Positions 44,598 through 51,892 of a DNA stretch of 64,000 nucleotides are shown piece after piece. This DNA comes from an uncultured Roseibium sp. (lineage in GTDB: Bacteria > Pseudomonadota > Alphaproteobacteria > Rhizobiales > Stappiaceae), in assembly GCF_947494555.1 (NCBI RefSeq), contig NZ_CANLVF010000001.1, positions 372,001 to 436,000 of the forward strand, given 5' to 3'. Made by a program: the position numbers and the translations under genes. Every line of letters starts with the position of its first letter. Positions within the stretch are counted from its first letter, which is position 1. The notes beneath the pieces are model-generated. The model was not told where the DNA came from, did no database searches, and saw only the letters and a program-made list of their open reading frames with translations.

Positions 44598-44610
44598 CCG
44601 AATTCTGAAT
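44598..44610. promoter_or_regulatory. CCGAATTCTGAAT motif in the LysR / enoyl-CoA hydratase intergenic
   Basis: The 12-mer CCGAATTCTGAA occurs again at 49067-49078, each beginning 13 bases upstream of the LysR start codon. It contains the AATTCTGA core seen at two further promoters. Candidate autoregulatory LysR site. Confidence 0.55.
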
Positions 44611-44749
44611 ACTTTAATAGCCACTTTATTTGTTAAATACCAGAAGTCATAACAGAAACATACCCGCGTCACGCTCGACACCGACAGCCCCAAATCGTTT
44701 CAACCGTCCCTGCATCCCTGGTGCAGGACAACTAAAGAAGGACTTCCCC

Positions 44750-45595
44750 ATGAAGTACGAGAATTTCCAGACGTTCACAGTTGACGTTCAGGACGCGATA
44801 GCGACCGTGACATTTGACTTTGGTACCGTGAATGTGCAGGGGCAGGAGATGCTGTCGGATCTCAACAGCCTTGCCATGCGCCTTGAACGCGACAGGTCGG
44901 TTAAGGTTGTGATCTTCCAGTCGGCCAATCCCGAAGTCTGGGTATGTCACTATGACACCGAGCTGTTGAAGGACATGTCGACTGAAGCGGTATCACGCGA
45001 TGAAGCTCAGCTCTTGGATCTACAAGCCGTGTGTGAGCGCATCAGCAAAGTCCCACAGGCCACGATTGCAAAGATCGAAGGATTTGCGCGAGGCGGCGGC
45101 CATGAGCTGGCACTTGCCCTCGACATGCGCTTCGTTGCGCGCGGCAAATACAAGTTCATGCAGATGGAAGTGGGGATGGGCATCCTGCCTTGCGGTGGGG
45201 GCGCGTCACGCATGGCCCGCCAGACCGGGTTGGGCAAGGCACTTGAGATCATCCTCAGTGCGCAGGACTATGATGCGGACGATGCGGAACGTTTGGGCAC
45301 GATCAACAAGGCACTCGATCCCGATGAGATCGGTCCTTATGTAGATGCGTTGGCAAAGCGCATTGCGCAATTCCCGGCGGAGTCGATCAATGCCTGCAAA
45401 CAGATGGTATATGAATCCATCGACCAGCCGATCCAGGATGCGCTTAAGGCCGAGGCTTATTGGCTCTATCAGGCGACCAGCAAAACACCTGCGGTCAAGC
45501 GCTTCGGCATTGCTGATGAACAGGGCCTGGAACATGACATCGAAAACCAGCGCAAGTGGGGTGAACTTGTCATGAAAGTTCAGGAAATCAACTGA
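44750..45595 (+). CDS. Enoyl-CoA hydratase/isomerase family protein
   Basis: 281 residues from ATG 44750 (AAGGA upstream); the longer open frame crosses the promoter. Crotonase features: the oxyanion-hole segment ATIAKIEGFARGGGHELALALDMRF and MGILPCGGGASRMARQTG. The second acidic residue typical of hydratases (E in GxxPGxGGxQ) is replaced by cysteine/glycine sequence, so it may be a hydrolase, isomerase or lyase rather than a hydratase. The N-terminal region VWVCHYDTELLKD replaces the usual A(F)xAGxD. Divergent from a LysR gene and followed by a strong hairpin. Substrate unknown. Confidence 0.83.
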   Translation: MKYENFQTFTVDVQDAIATVTFDFGTVNVQGQEMLSDLNSLAMRLERDRSVKVVIFQSANPEVWVCHYDTELLKDMSTEAVSRDEAQLLDLQAVCERISKVPQATIAKIEGFARGGGHELALALDMRFVARGKYKFMQMEVGMGILPCGGGASRMARQTGLGKALEIILSAQDYDADDAERLGTINKALDPDEIGPYVDALAKRIAQFPAESINACKQMVYESIDQPIQDALKAEAYWLYQATSKTPAVKRFGIADEQGLEHDIENQRKWGELVMKVQEIN

Positions 45596-45612
45596 GCTGG
45601 AACGGAAGCGTC

Positions 45613-45639
45613 CTGGCCACCACGTTTCGTGGTGGCCAG
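45613..45639 (+). terminator. Terminator hairpin after the enoyl-CoA hydratase-like gene
   Basis: CTGGCCACCACG and CGTGGTGGCCAG form a perfect 12-bp stem with a TTT loop, 18 bp after the stop codon. No long T-run follows, but the stem is very stable. Confidence 0.65.
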
Positions 45640-45741
45640 TGATTGATTGCTGCCTTGGAATTACCTTTGGCGAACAAAACCCAAACCTGATTGAATTGTT
45701 TGTGCTTTGAGCCGAACAGGCACAAACAATTGGAGGCCGAG

Positions 45742-46584
45742 ATGTTGGACAGGGTTTTATTCCAGATTTCGTGTGTTGCCGTGGCGGCCTTTTTGAACCC
45801 GGTCAGTTTGCACGCCCAGGCTTGCGGAGATCTTCAGACACCCTGCAGCGTCGAAGGGGGAAGCTATCATGTAATCTATCCCGAGGCGTCCGAGCCGCTG
45901 GGAATTGTGATGCATTTGCATGGTGGTGGCAGCAATGGCGCGAGCGCACTCAAGTCTGGTCTTGCAGGAGAGGCGCATTCGCGCGGCTATGTCTTCGTTG
46001 CTCCAAATGGAGAGCATCCGGAAGCGCGATGGACGAAGGACTGGTCGGTCCGTGCAGACAACATGGAATTTGAGCGCGACGACGCAGAGTTTCTAGATAG
46101 GGTCCTGGCCGATGTCCGATCCAACACAGATCTCGCCGAAGTACCGGTTCTGCTGTCGGGTTTTTCCCGTGGGGGATCCATGGTTTGGAACATGGCATGC
46201 TGGCAACCAGATTTCGCCGATGCCTATGCACCCTTGGCAGGCGCTTTTTGGGAGCGGCTGCCAACGCGTTGTGCGCAGCCGGTCTATCTCTTTCACACGC
46301 ATGGCTGGACAGACAGGGTTGTTCCCCTGGAGGGCCGATCATTCTTTGACGACACGGTTGTTCAGGGAGACGTATGGGCATCCCTCAAAGTTCTGCGAGA
46401 GACCAACGGTTGCGGCAAACGCCAACCGGAAACCAGTACCTTTGATGGCGAACTCTGGCTGAGACACTGGACCGATTGCGATGCCGGACGCATTGATTTG
46501 ATGTTGCACAAAGGAGGTCATAGTGCGCCTGAGGGGTGGGGACCACGCATGATGAACTGGTTTGAAGAACTCGAGCTTCGCTGA
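45742..46584 (+). CDS. Exported alpha/beta-hydrolase, PHB-depolymerase/LpqC-like esterase
   Basis: 280 residues from ATG 45742 (TTGGAGG upstream). Signal peptide ending VSLHAQA. The nucleophile elbow is LLSGFSRGGSMVW (G-x-S-x-G), the oxyanion strand is IVMHLHGGGSNG, and the end HKGGHSAPEGW holds the likely catalytic His. Several cysteines (CGDLQTPC, CGKR) suggest disulfides in the periplasm. The family contains polyhydroxybutyrate depolymerases, feruloyl esterases and LpqC. Monocistronic; convergent with the AlkB-like gene 16 bp away. Confidence 0.85.
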   Translation: MLDRVLFQISCVAVAAFLNPVSLHAQACGDLQTPCSVEGGSYHVIYPEASEPLGIVMHLHGGGSNGASALKSGLAGEAHSRGYVFVAPNGEHPEARWTKDWSVRADNMEFERDDAEFLDRVLADVRSNTDLAEVPVLLSGFSRGGSMVWNMACWQPDFADAYAPLAGAFWERLPTRCAQPVYLFHTHGWTDRVVPLEGRSFFDDTVVQGDVWASLKVLRETNGCGKRQPETSTFDGELWLRHWTDCDAGRIDLMLHKGGHSAPEGWGPRMMNWFEELELR

Positions 46585-46599
46585 CGCTTCCTGACAAGC

Positions 46600-47178
46600 T
46601 CAGGCCGTTTGACGGAATGTCAAATTGATCCTCGGATCTTTGACGCTTTTCATTGCCGGTACACGATGAAGCCAATGATCCTGGGTTTCACCTTCCATGA
46701 CCAGAAGATCGCCATGCGAGAGGCGGATCTCCAGAGTTTCCTTGTCGGTCTTGTTCTTGAACACAAACCGCCGCGTCGCACCAAGCGACAAGGATGCGAC
46801 GGGTGTTTTCTCCCCATCGCTGTGCCAACCCAGGCCTTCCTCGCCTGAATGGTAAAGGTTCAACAGGCAGCTTTGGAATTTGTGGCCGCAGGTCCGTTCC
46901 ACAAGTTCTTTCAGATCGAGCAATAGGGGCGCCCAGGGCAAAACGCGTCGTTTGCTTGATTGACTGGGTATATCGCCATACCAGGCAATTTTTCGTGCGG
47001 TGACAATATGTTTGCCGGCGAAATGATATTCATCGTTGTGCCACTCAATATCAGACATGAGATCGGCCAGAGCCTTGTCAGCACCTTCGCGCGAGAGAAT
47101 AGCGCCAAAGAAATTTGCGATGCCGTTATGAGGCAGAATATTCCGTGGTCCAAAGTCTTCGTGCGCGAACAGATCCAT
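46600..47178 (-). CDS. AlkB-like alpha-ketoglutarate-dependent dioxygenase
   Basis: 192 residues. Iron-binding LGWHSDGEK (H-x-D) and QDHWLHRVP (distal His), followed by DPRINLTFRQT with the arginines that bind 2-oxoglutarate in AlkB/ALKBH2-type enzymes. RKIAWYGD and FNxxLLNLYHSGEEGL correspond to the nucleotide-recognition lid and the N-x-Y-x-x-G-x-D/E stretch. Repairs alkylated DNA or RNA bases by oxidative demethylation. Stand-alone gene with a large hairpin in its upstream region. No Ada operator seen. Confidence 0.85.
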   Translation of the reverse strand: MDLFAHEDFGPRNILPHNGIANFFGAILSREGADKALADLMSDIEWHNDEYHFAGKHIVTARKIAWYGDIPSQSSKRRVLPWAPLLLDLKELVERTCGHKFQSCLLNLYHSGEEGLGWHSDGEKTPVASLSLGATRRFVFKNKTDKETLEIRLSHGDLLVMEGETQDHWLHRVPAMKSVKDPRINLTFRQTA

Positions 47179-47215
47179 CGTCTTTCAAGTGTCCCTAAGC
47201 AGTGTAGTCACGAGA

Positions 47216-47270
47216 CAGGATAGCGCTGGGCGGATCAAAGGACCGCCGCGCTATCCTGCTGAAGTTTTTT
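47216..47270 (+). terminator. Large hairpin with T-run on the plus strand, no plus-strand gene before it
   Basis: CAGGATAGCGC (47216-47226) pairs perfectly with GCGCTATCCTG (47248-47258), with an inner GGCGG/CCGCC stem. A second small stem GAAGTT/AACTTC surrounds TTTTTT (47265-47270). As an intrinsic terminator it points in the plus direction, yet both neighbours are minus-strand genes. Confidence 0.5.
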
Positions 47271-47340
47271 GAACTTCATGCTTTGGTTTGCATGCACCAA
47301 GTTCGACTGTGTCTGCGTCGGAGCAAACGGCCCGGTGCGC

Positions 47341-47724
47341 CTATCTTATTGCTTCAATAGACTTTCGGGCTGTGGCCACCGCCAAAATCGCCTCGGGGTG
47401 AGACTGATACGCGGCGTTCAGACCATCGCGAAACGAACCGGACTTCGCGTCCAGCAAACTGCGACACTGGTTGGCGAAAGCTTTCGTTTCTTCTTCTGAT
47501 ATTGGCTGCTCGTCCGTGAGACGCTGGTCAATTTCAACGATTGTCTCCCGCAGTGGTTTCAGCCAGGCGAAAGCGCCATCCTTCGTGACGCGCTCGAACA
47601 ATTGTAGCGGGCTTCCATTGAAGCCGGTTTGTTCCGTTTGAAACGTCAAGAGATGCTTGTGCACCGCTTGCAGGGCTTTCGACACGTGGTCCAGCCCGGT
47701 TGGTTTTGATACCTTGATAGTCAT
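47341..47724 (-). CDS. Hypothetical protein, 127 aa
   Basis: I do not recognise it. 127 residues from ATG 47724, with GGAGG eight bases upstream. Mostly helical and charged (GLDHVSKALQAVHKHLLTFQTEQTG, then PISEEETKAFANQC), no signal peptide or membrane segment. Composition and ribosome site look like a real small cytosolic protein. It is on the same strand as the AlkB-like gene but 163 bp and a large hairpin lie between them, so co-transcription is doubtful. Confidence 0.6.
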   Translation of the reverse strand: MTIKVSKPTGLDHVSKALQAVHKHLLTFQTEQTGFNGSPLQLFERVTKDGAFAWLKPLRETIVEIDQRLTDEQPISEEETKAFANQCRSLLDAKSGSFRDGLNAAYQSHPEAILAVATARKSIEAIR

Positions 47725-48133
47725 CAATTGAACCTCCGATTAAGGGCTGAGTGTGGTGACAGATCTTTGGGCTGTCTCCACGGTTTCACCTTAGATGGGA
47801 TCACTGCTGACCGAGTACCATTGCAGGGAGCGCATACCACATATTCGCGCCATATCCCGGCGATGCTCCTGTCTTTGGCAAAAGCCTCTTGTGTTTAAGG
47901 AGCTACAAGCCTCGTGACAAAGAGATGGAACCTCAGTTTTTCACTACGAAAAATCAATGCGAAAACACGTGTCTTTGCAGATGAGGAACCAGCTGGGATC
48001 GACGATGTGCGCAAGGTCCCGAACGTTCACCTGATTGTGCAGATTGAGGGTCCTGGAGGCGAGGCCACGGGAGAAAAGCAGCCAACGAACCGCATCACTC
48101 GACAAGCGTGCTTCACCACGCGATTTTGCTTGG
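47725..48133. other. Gap between hypothetical and LysR genes
   Basis: About 400 bp. One GTG-started frame at 47914 has AAGGAG 11 bases upstream but runs into the antisense of the LysR 3' end and has no family features. Otherwise nothing supported. Confidence 0.4.
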
Positions 48134-49054
48134 CTAACTTCCTGTTGCTTGCCAGGGCGGGTTGCGGCCGACGTGCTTTAGAAGGAAGTCCATGAAGACT
48201 TTCACCTTCGCGGAAAGGACGTTGGTGTGAGGATACATGAGCCATAGGACGGTTTCCTCAGCCATGCGATAGTCCGGCAACACTCTGACGAGGTTGCCTT
48301 CGGCGAGGTCGCGGGCCACGCTCCAAAGAGAGTTTGAAGAAATACCGCTTCCAGCCAGAGTGGTGAGTTTCAGAGCCATGCCGTCGTCGACAACGAGGCG
48401 GTTGGACGAGCTTTGCGGTTCAAAAATACCTTTTTCACCCGATTGCGACACAAGCTCACGAGGCGATGCGTCCTGGAACCCTATCAGATGATGTTTCTTT
48501 AAATCATCAGGTGTTGCTGGTGTGCCAAAGACTTCAAGATAAGCCGGCGATGCACACAGTATCCGTATGTCATCCGCCAGCTTGCGGCCTTTCATGCTGC
48601 TGTCACACAAAACCGCATTGCGGAGTGCGAGATCAAAACTGCCCTCGATTAGATTGAGCCGGATATCGGACAATCTCAGATCGAGTTTGACGTTCGGATG
48701 AGCTTTGAAAAACTCCGGCAGGATTGGTGCTATGTAGAGCTGGGAGAAAGTGCTGGGCGCCGTAAAGCGAAGCGTCCCTGTTGCTTCAGCATCTCGCTGA
48801 CCCAGAACGGCGCGAGCTGCATCTTCCTGGGCAATAATCTCGCGCGCATAGGGAAGAAACTCAGATCCCTCGAGCGAGAGAGAAACTTTCCGTGTCGATC
48901 GGTGAAGAAGATCTGCTCCGATAGACTGTTCCAACTTGGCAAGTTTCGCACTTGAGACAGCTGGGGCGAACCCAAGATCACGCCCGGCCGCGCTGATATT
49001 CAGTTTTTCGGCAGCCAGAATGAAAAGACGCAGGCCGTCTGTTTCCAAACCCAT
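48134..49054 (-). CDS. LysR-family regulator, paralogue of the 43638 gene
   Basis: 306 residues from ATG 49054. HTH: GLRLFILAAEKLNISAAGRDLGFAPAVSSAKLAKLEQSIG then LLHRSTRKVSLS, nearly the same as the 43.6-kb regulator. The C-terminus KVFMDFLLKHVGRNPPWQ also matches it. Divergent from the CmcJ/LLM/SDR operon with 112 bp between starts. It probably activates that operon. The close similarity of the two regulators, including their immediate upstream motif, suggests duplication and overlapping targets. Confidence 0.88.
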   Translation of the reverse strand: MGLETDGLRLFILAAEKLNISAAGRDLGFAPAVSSAKLAKLEQSIGADLLHRSTRKVSLSLEGSEFLPYAREIIAQEDAARAVLGQRDAEATGTLRFTAPSTFSQLYIAPILPEFFKAHPNVKLDLRLSDIRLNLIEGSFDLALRNAVLCDSSMKGRKLADDIRILCASPAYLEVFGTPATPDDLKKHHLIGFQDASPRELVSQSGEKGIFEPQSSSNRLVVDDGMALKLTTLAGSGISSNSLWSVARDLAEGNLVRVLPDYRMAEETVLWLMYPHTNVLSAKVKVFMDFLLKHVGRNPPWQATGS

Positions 49055-49066
49055 TATATTCAAATC

Positions 49067-49079
49067 CCGAATTCTGAAA
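49067..49079. promoter_or_regulatory. CCGAATTCTGAAA motif in the LysR / CmcJ-operon intergenic
   Basis: Second copy of the CCGAATTCTGAA 12-mer, again starting 13 bases from the LysR start codon and about 90 bp from the divergent operon start. Confidence 0.55.
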
Positions 49080-49166
49080 TGGGATCTTCGCAATTAATTT
49101 TGCAAATGACAATGGTTATGTTCCCTGTAGTGAAAAAGGAAGCAAGGGCGCAGCAAGCAAAGCGAG

Positions 49167-49952
49167 ATGGCGATGACCCAGACAGCCACAGTCAATTACC
49201 ACGTACATAAACCGGAACAACAAGCCTTTCACCTGGATGCGGAAGGCATCAAGGGAAATCTGATCTCGCCTGAGCTGCGGTCTACGGACATTACTGTCCT
49301 GGATGCCCGAGGAGACGGTATTTCGGTGTCATTTGATGTGGATTCGGTGACCTTCGCCAACGCACCGACCAAGGTGAACTTTTCCGCAGAAAGAGCGCAC
49401 TGGGAAAAAAACTATGACACCGAGCTGACCGAACTTCTCAGAAAGAAACTCGGCGCGAAAGAAGTCATCATATTTGACCACACGATACGAGTTGACGACC
49501 CAAATGCCGTCCGTCCCCCGGCACGTAATGTTCACAGCGATTACAGCGAAGTCGGTGCAAAACAGCGTCTGATCGATATCCTGGGTGAAGATCAGGCTGC
49601 CCAATGGAGCAAAGGTCACTACGCCTTCATCAATGTCTGGCGCCCGGTCGATAATCCGATCAACAGCGCACCCCTTGGTTTCGTCCGTCCTTCCAGCCTC
49701 AATGAGAGCGACTGGGTGTTGCTTGATCTCATCTACCCGGACAGGAAAGGTCAGATACTCGGGCTTGTTGCCAATCCGGATCATGAGTGGGTTTATCAAT
49801 CCAGGATGACACCGGATGAAGTCGCGATCTTCAACATCTACGACAACGATGGTTTGCCTTCGATTGCCCATAGCGCGCTCGATATGGTTGAAGACGAGAG
49901 CATTCACACAATCAGGAAGAGCATCGAAAGCCGAACGCTCATTCGATACTGA
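49167..49952 (+). CDS. CmcJ/NvfI-family oxidoreductase
   Basis: 261 residues. Family pattern: VNYHVHKPEQQAFHLDAEG near the start, RNVHSDYSEVGAKQRL (H-x-D of an Fe/2OG-like site), AFINVWRPVDNPINSAPLGF and GLPSIAHSALDM (distal His). This family includes the cephamycin 7-alpha-methoxylase CmcJ component and fungal NvfI-type 2OG enzymes; bacterial members outside such clusters are largely unstudied. ATG 49167; an ATG two codons later is equally possible. First gene of a three-gene operon with an LLM flavoenzyme and an SDR. Probably hydroxylates or rearranges a small molecule. Confidence 0.8.
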   Translation: MAMTQTATVNYHVHKPEQQAFHLDAEGIKGNLISPELRSTDITVLDARGDGISVSFDVDSVTFANAPTKVNFSAERAHWEKNYDTELTELLRKKLGAKEVIIFDHTIRVDDPNAVRPPARNVHSDYSEVGAKQRLIDILGEDQAAQWSKGHYAFINVWRPVDNPINSAPLGFVRPSSLNESDWVLLDLIYPDRKGQILGLVANPDHEWVYQSRMTPDEVAIFNIYDNDGLPSIAHSALDMVEDESIHTIRKSIESRTLIRY

Positions 49953-49968
49953 GTGCGAGACACGAGAC

Positions 49969-50952
49969 ATGCCGGACGGAAATGATCTCTCAGATTTTCC
50001 GATTATCAATCGGGGATACAACTCGGTTTTTTTGCTAAACCGGCTGAGTATCGGGCTTGTTATGCCACTCGAAAGCTATTCGATTGGCGCCAAGCCGACC
50101 ATGGCGAAGCATATTGAGATGGCACAACTGGCGGAGGCCCTCGGGTTCTCCGCGCTTTGGCTGCGAGACGTCCCGTTCGACGTGCCGTCGTTTGGAGATG
50201 TGGGGCAGATATTTGATCCGTTTGTCTATCTCGGCACGCTTGCGGCACTTACCAACGATATCGCTCTAGGGACTGCCAGCATCATCTTGCCGCTTCGTCA
50301 TCCGGCTCATGTTGCGAAAGCAGCAGCAACAGCAGATGTGTTGTCCGATGGTCGTTTGATCCTGGGTGTCGCCTCGGGAGATCGACCAGAGGAGTATCCG
50401 GCTCTCAATATGAGCTTTCCTGACCGCGGAGCCCGGTTCCGCGATAGCTTTCACTACATTCGCGCGCTTGAAAATGATCGCCCGCGCCATGAGGGTCACC
50501 AGGGTGTCTTGCGCGGAACCATGGACATGTTGCCCAAACCTGTCGGAGGGCGCATTCCCATGCTGATCACGGGCGGCAGCCAGCAATCACCCGACTGGGT
50601 TGCCGAGCACGGAGATGGATGGGTGACCTATCCGCGTGACGTCGCCTCTCAACACCGTGTCATCAGCGAGTATCGAAACCGTCTTGCGAAAGGTGAGGCG
50701 GAAAACAGACCCGTGATGCAGTCACTCTATGTGGATCTTTTAGACGACCCCGATGCCAAACCGCGTCCCATTCATCTGGGCTTTCAGTCCGGCACAGAAT
50801 TCCTGAAAAACTACCTGTCTGATCTCCAGGACATAGGCGTCAATCATGTGGCGCTGAACCTTCGTTTGAATGCGCAAGACACAGAAACAACACTCAAACT
50901 ATTGGCAGATGAGCTTCTGCCCGACTTTGGACACAGAGGAAATCTTCCATGA
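49969..50952 (+). CDS. LLM-class flavin-dependent oxidoreductase
   Basis: 327 residues from ATG 49969, 16 bases after the CmcJ-like stop; the longer open frame is a shadow of that gene. Bacterial-luciferase-like TIM barrel: IEMAQLAEALGFSALWLRDVPF, LGTASIILPLRHPAHVAKAAATADVLSDGRLILGVASGD as the core FMN/F420-binding strands (written here in parts: LGTASIILPLRHP; DVLSDGRLILGVASGD), then MLITGGSQQSPDWVAEHGDGW. Stop overlaps the SDR start (ATGA). Probably an FMN monooxygenase or dehydrogenase acting with its two neighbours on one substrate. Confidence 0.87.
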   Translation: MPDGNDLSDFPIINRGYNSVFLLNRLSIGLVMPLESYSIGAKPTMAKHIEMAQLAEALGFSALWLRDVPFDVPSFGDVGQIFDPFVYLGTLAALTNDIALGTASIILPLRHPAHVAKAAATADVLSDGRLILGVASGDRPEEYPALNMSFPDRGARFRDSFHYIRALENDRPRHEGHQGVLRGTMDMLPKPVGGRIPMLITGGSQQSPDWVAEHGDGWVTYPRDVASQHRVISEYRNRLAKGEAENRPVMQSLYVDLLDDPDAKPRPIHLGFQSGTEFLKNYLSDLQDIGVNHVALNLRLNAQDTETTLKLLADELLPDFGHRGNLP

Positions 50953-51743
50953 ATAAAACCATCCTCATCACGGGCTCGACGGACGGTATTGGGCTTCTCA
51001 CAGCCAAAAAACTCGCAGCCATGGGCCACAAGGTTCTCCTGCATGGCCGCAGCAAACAAAAGCTGGAAGCTGCTCTGGCCGACATAGGCGGGGCCACGGA
51101 AGCCTTCGTCGCCGACCTGTCCAAAATGGAAGATGTCGAGGCGCTGGCCAAAGCCGTCATTGCGAGCAACGAAACTCTCGATGTGCTGATCAACAACGCG
51201 GGTGTCTTCAAGGTTCCCGATGCCGTAACGGAAAACGGGTTCGATCTCAGGATCATCGTCAATACCGTTGCGCCCTATCTCCTGACCAAGTTGCTGTTGC
51301 CGATCATTCCCAGCGAAGGACGCGTTGTTAATCTGTCATCCGCTGCACAGGCCTCTGTTGATCCCGATGTTTTTACAGGCAAAGCATTTTTGGGCGATAG
51401 CGAAGCCTACGCACAAAGCAAACTGGGCTTGACCATGTGGTCCATGCATCTGGCGGAAACACTCAGCAAGAACGGACCTGCTATTATCGCCGTGAACCCT
51501 TCCTCTTTCCTGGCCAGCAAAATGGTGAAGGAGGCCTATGGGGTGAAAGGCAATGATCTGAACGTTGGTGCCGATATTCTGATCAGCGCTGCATTGAGCG
51601 AAGAATTCGCTGACGCTTCCGGCCGTTATTTCGACAACGACCAAGGCCGGTTTGCCAATCCGCATCACGATGCATTGGATGCACGCAAGAACGAGCGCGT
51701 CGTGGCTTCCATTGAGGCGATGCTAACCAGGTTACTCGCTTAG
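50949..51743 (+). CDS. Short-chain dehydrogenase/reductase
   Basis: 264 residues. Classical SDR features: TILITGSTDGIGLLTAK cofactor loop, HGRSKQKLE (Arg suggests NADP), NNAG in LDVLINNAGVF, catalytic Ser in VVNLSSAAQ and YAQSK (Y-x-x-x-K). It starts inside the LLM gene stop, so is translationally coupled. Third and last gene of the LysR-controlled operon; a perfect 12-bp inverted repeat follows. It would oxidise or reduce a hydroxyl/carbonyl formed by the two upstream oxygenases. Confidence 0.9.
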   Translation: MNKTILITGSTDGIGLLTAKKLAAMGHKVLLHGRSKQKLEAALADIGGATEAFVADLSKMEDVEALAKAVIASNETLDVLINNAGVFKVPDAVTENGFDLRIIVNTVAPYLLTKLLLPIIPSEGRVVNLSSAAQASVDPDVFTGKAFLGDSEAYAQSKLGLTMWSMHLAETLSKNGPAIIAVNPSSFLASKMVKEAYGVKGNDLNVGADILISAALSEEFADASGRYFDNDQGRFANPHHDALDARKNERVVASIEAMLTRLLA

Positions 51744-51818
51744 CCAGGTTCCTACTTTTCGGCGAAGGAATTGTTCTCTTCCGAAAATCAACGGAACGCT
51801 AAATTTGCCTGATTGACC

Positions 51819-51857
51819 ATCAGCCGTCGCAACTAATCAGCGATCGCGACGGCTGAT
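51819..51857. terminator. Inverted repeat between convergent SDR and G8 genes
   Basis: ATCAGCCGTCGC and GCGACGGCTGAT pair perfectly around a 15-base loop that itself contains GCGATCGC-like symmetry. Placed between two convergent genes; probably a bidirectional terminator though neither side has a long T-run. Confidence 0.55.
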
Positions 51858-51892
51858 CCTTGCAGCGAATTGGGTCGTCGCACGAGCGCAAT

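Noticed and set aside
47914..48195. GTG-started 93-codon frame with AAGGAG upstream
   Set aside because: Spacing to the start is long, the second half is antisense of the LysR gene, and the peptide matches nothing I know.
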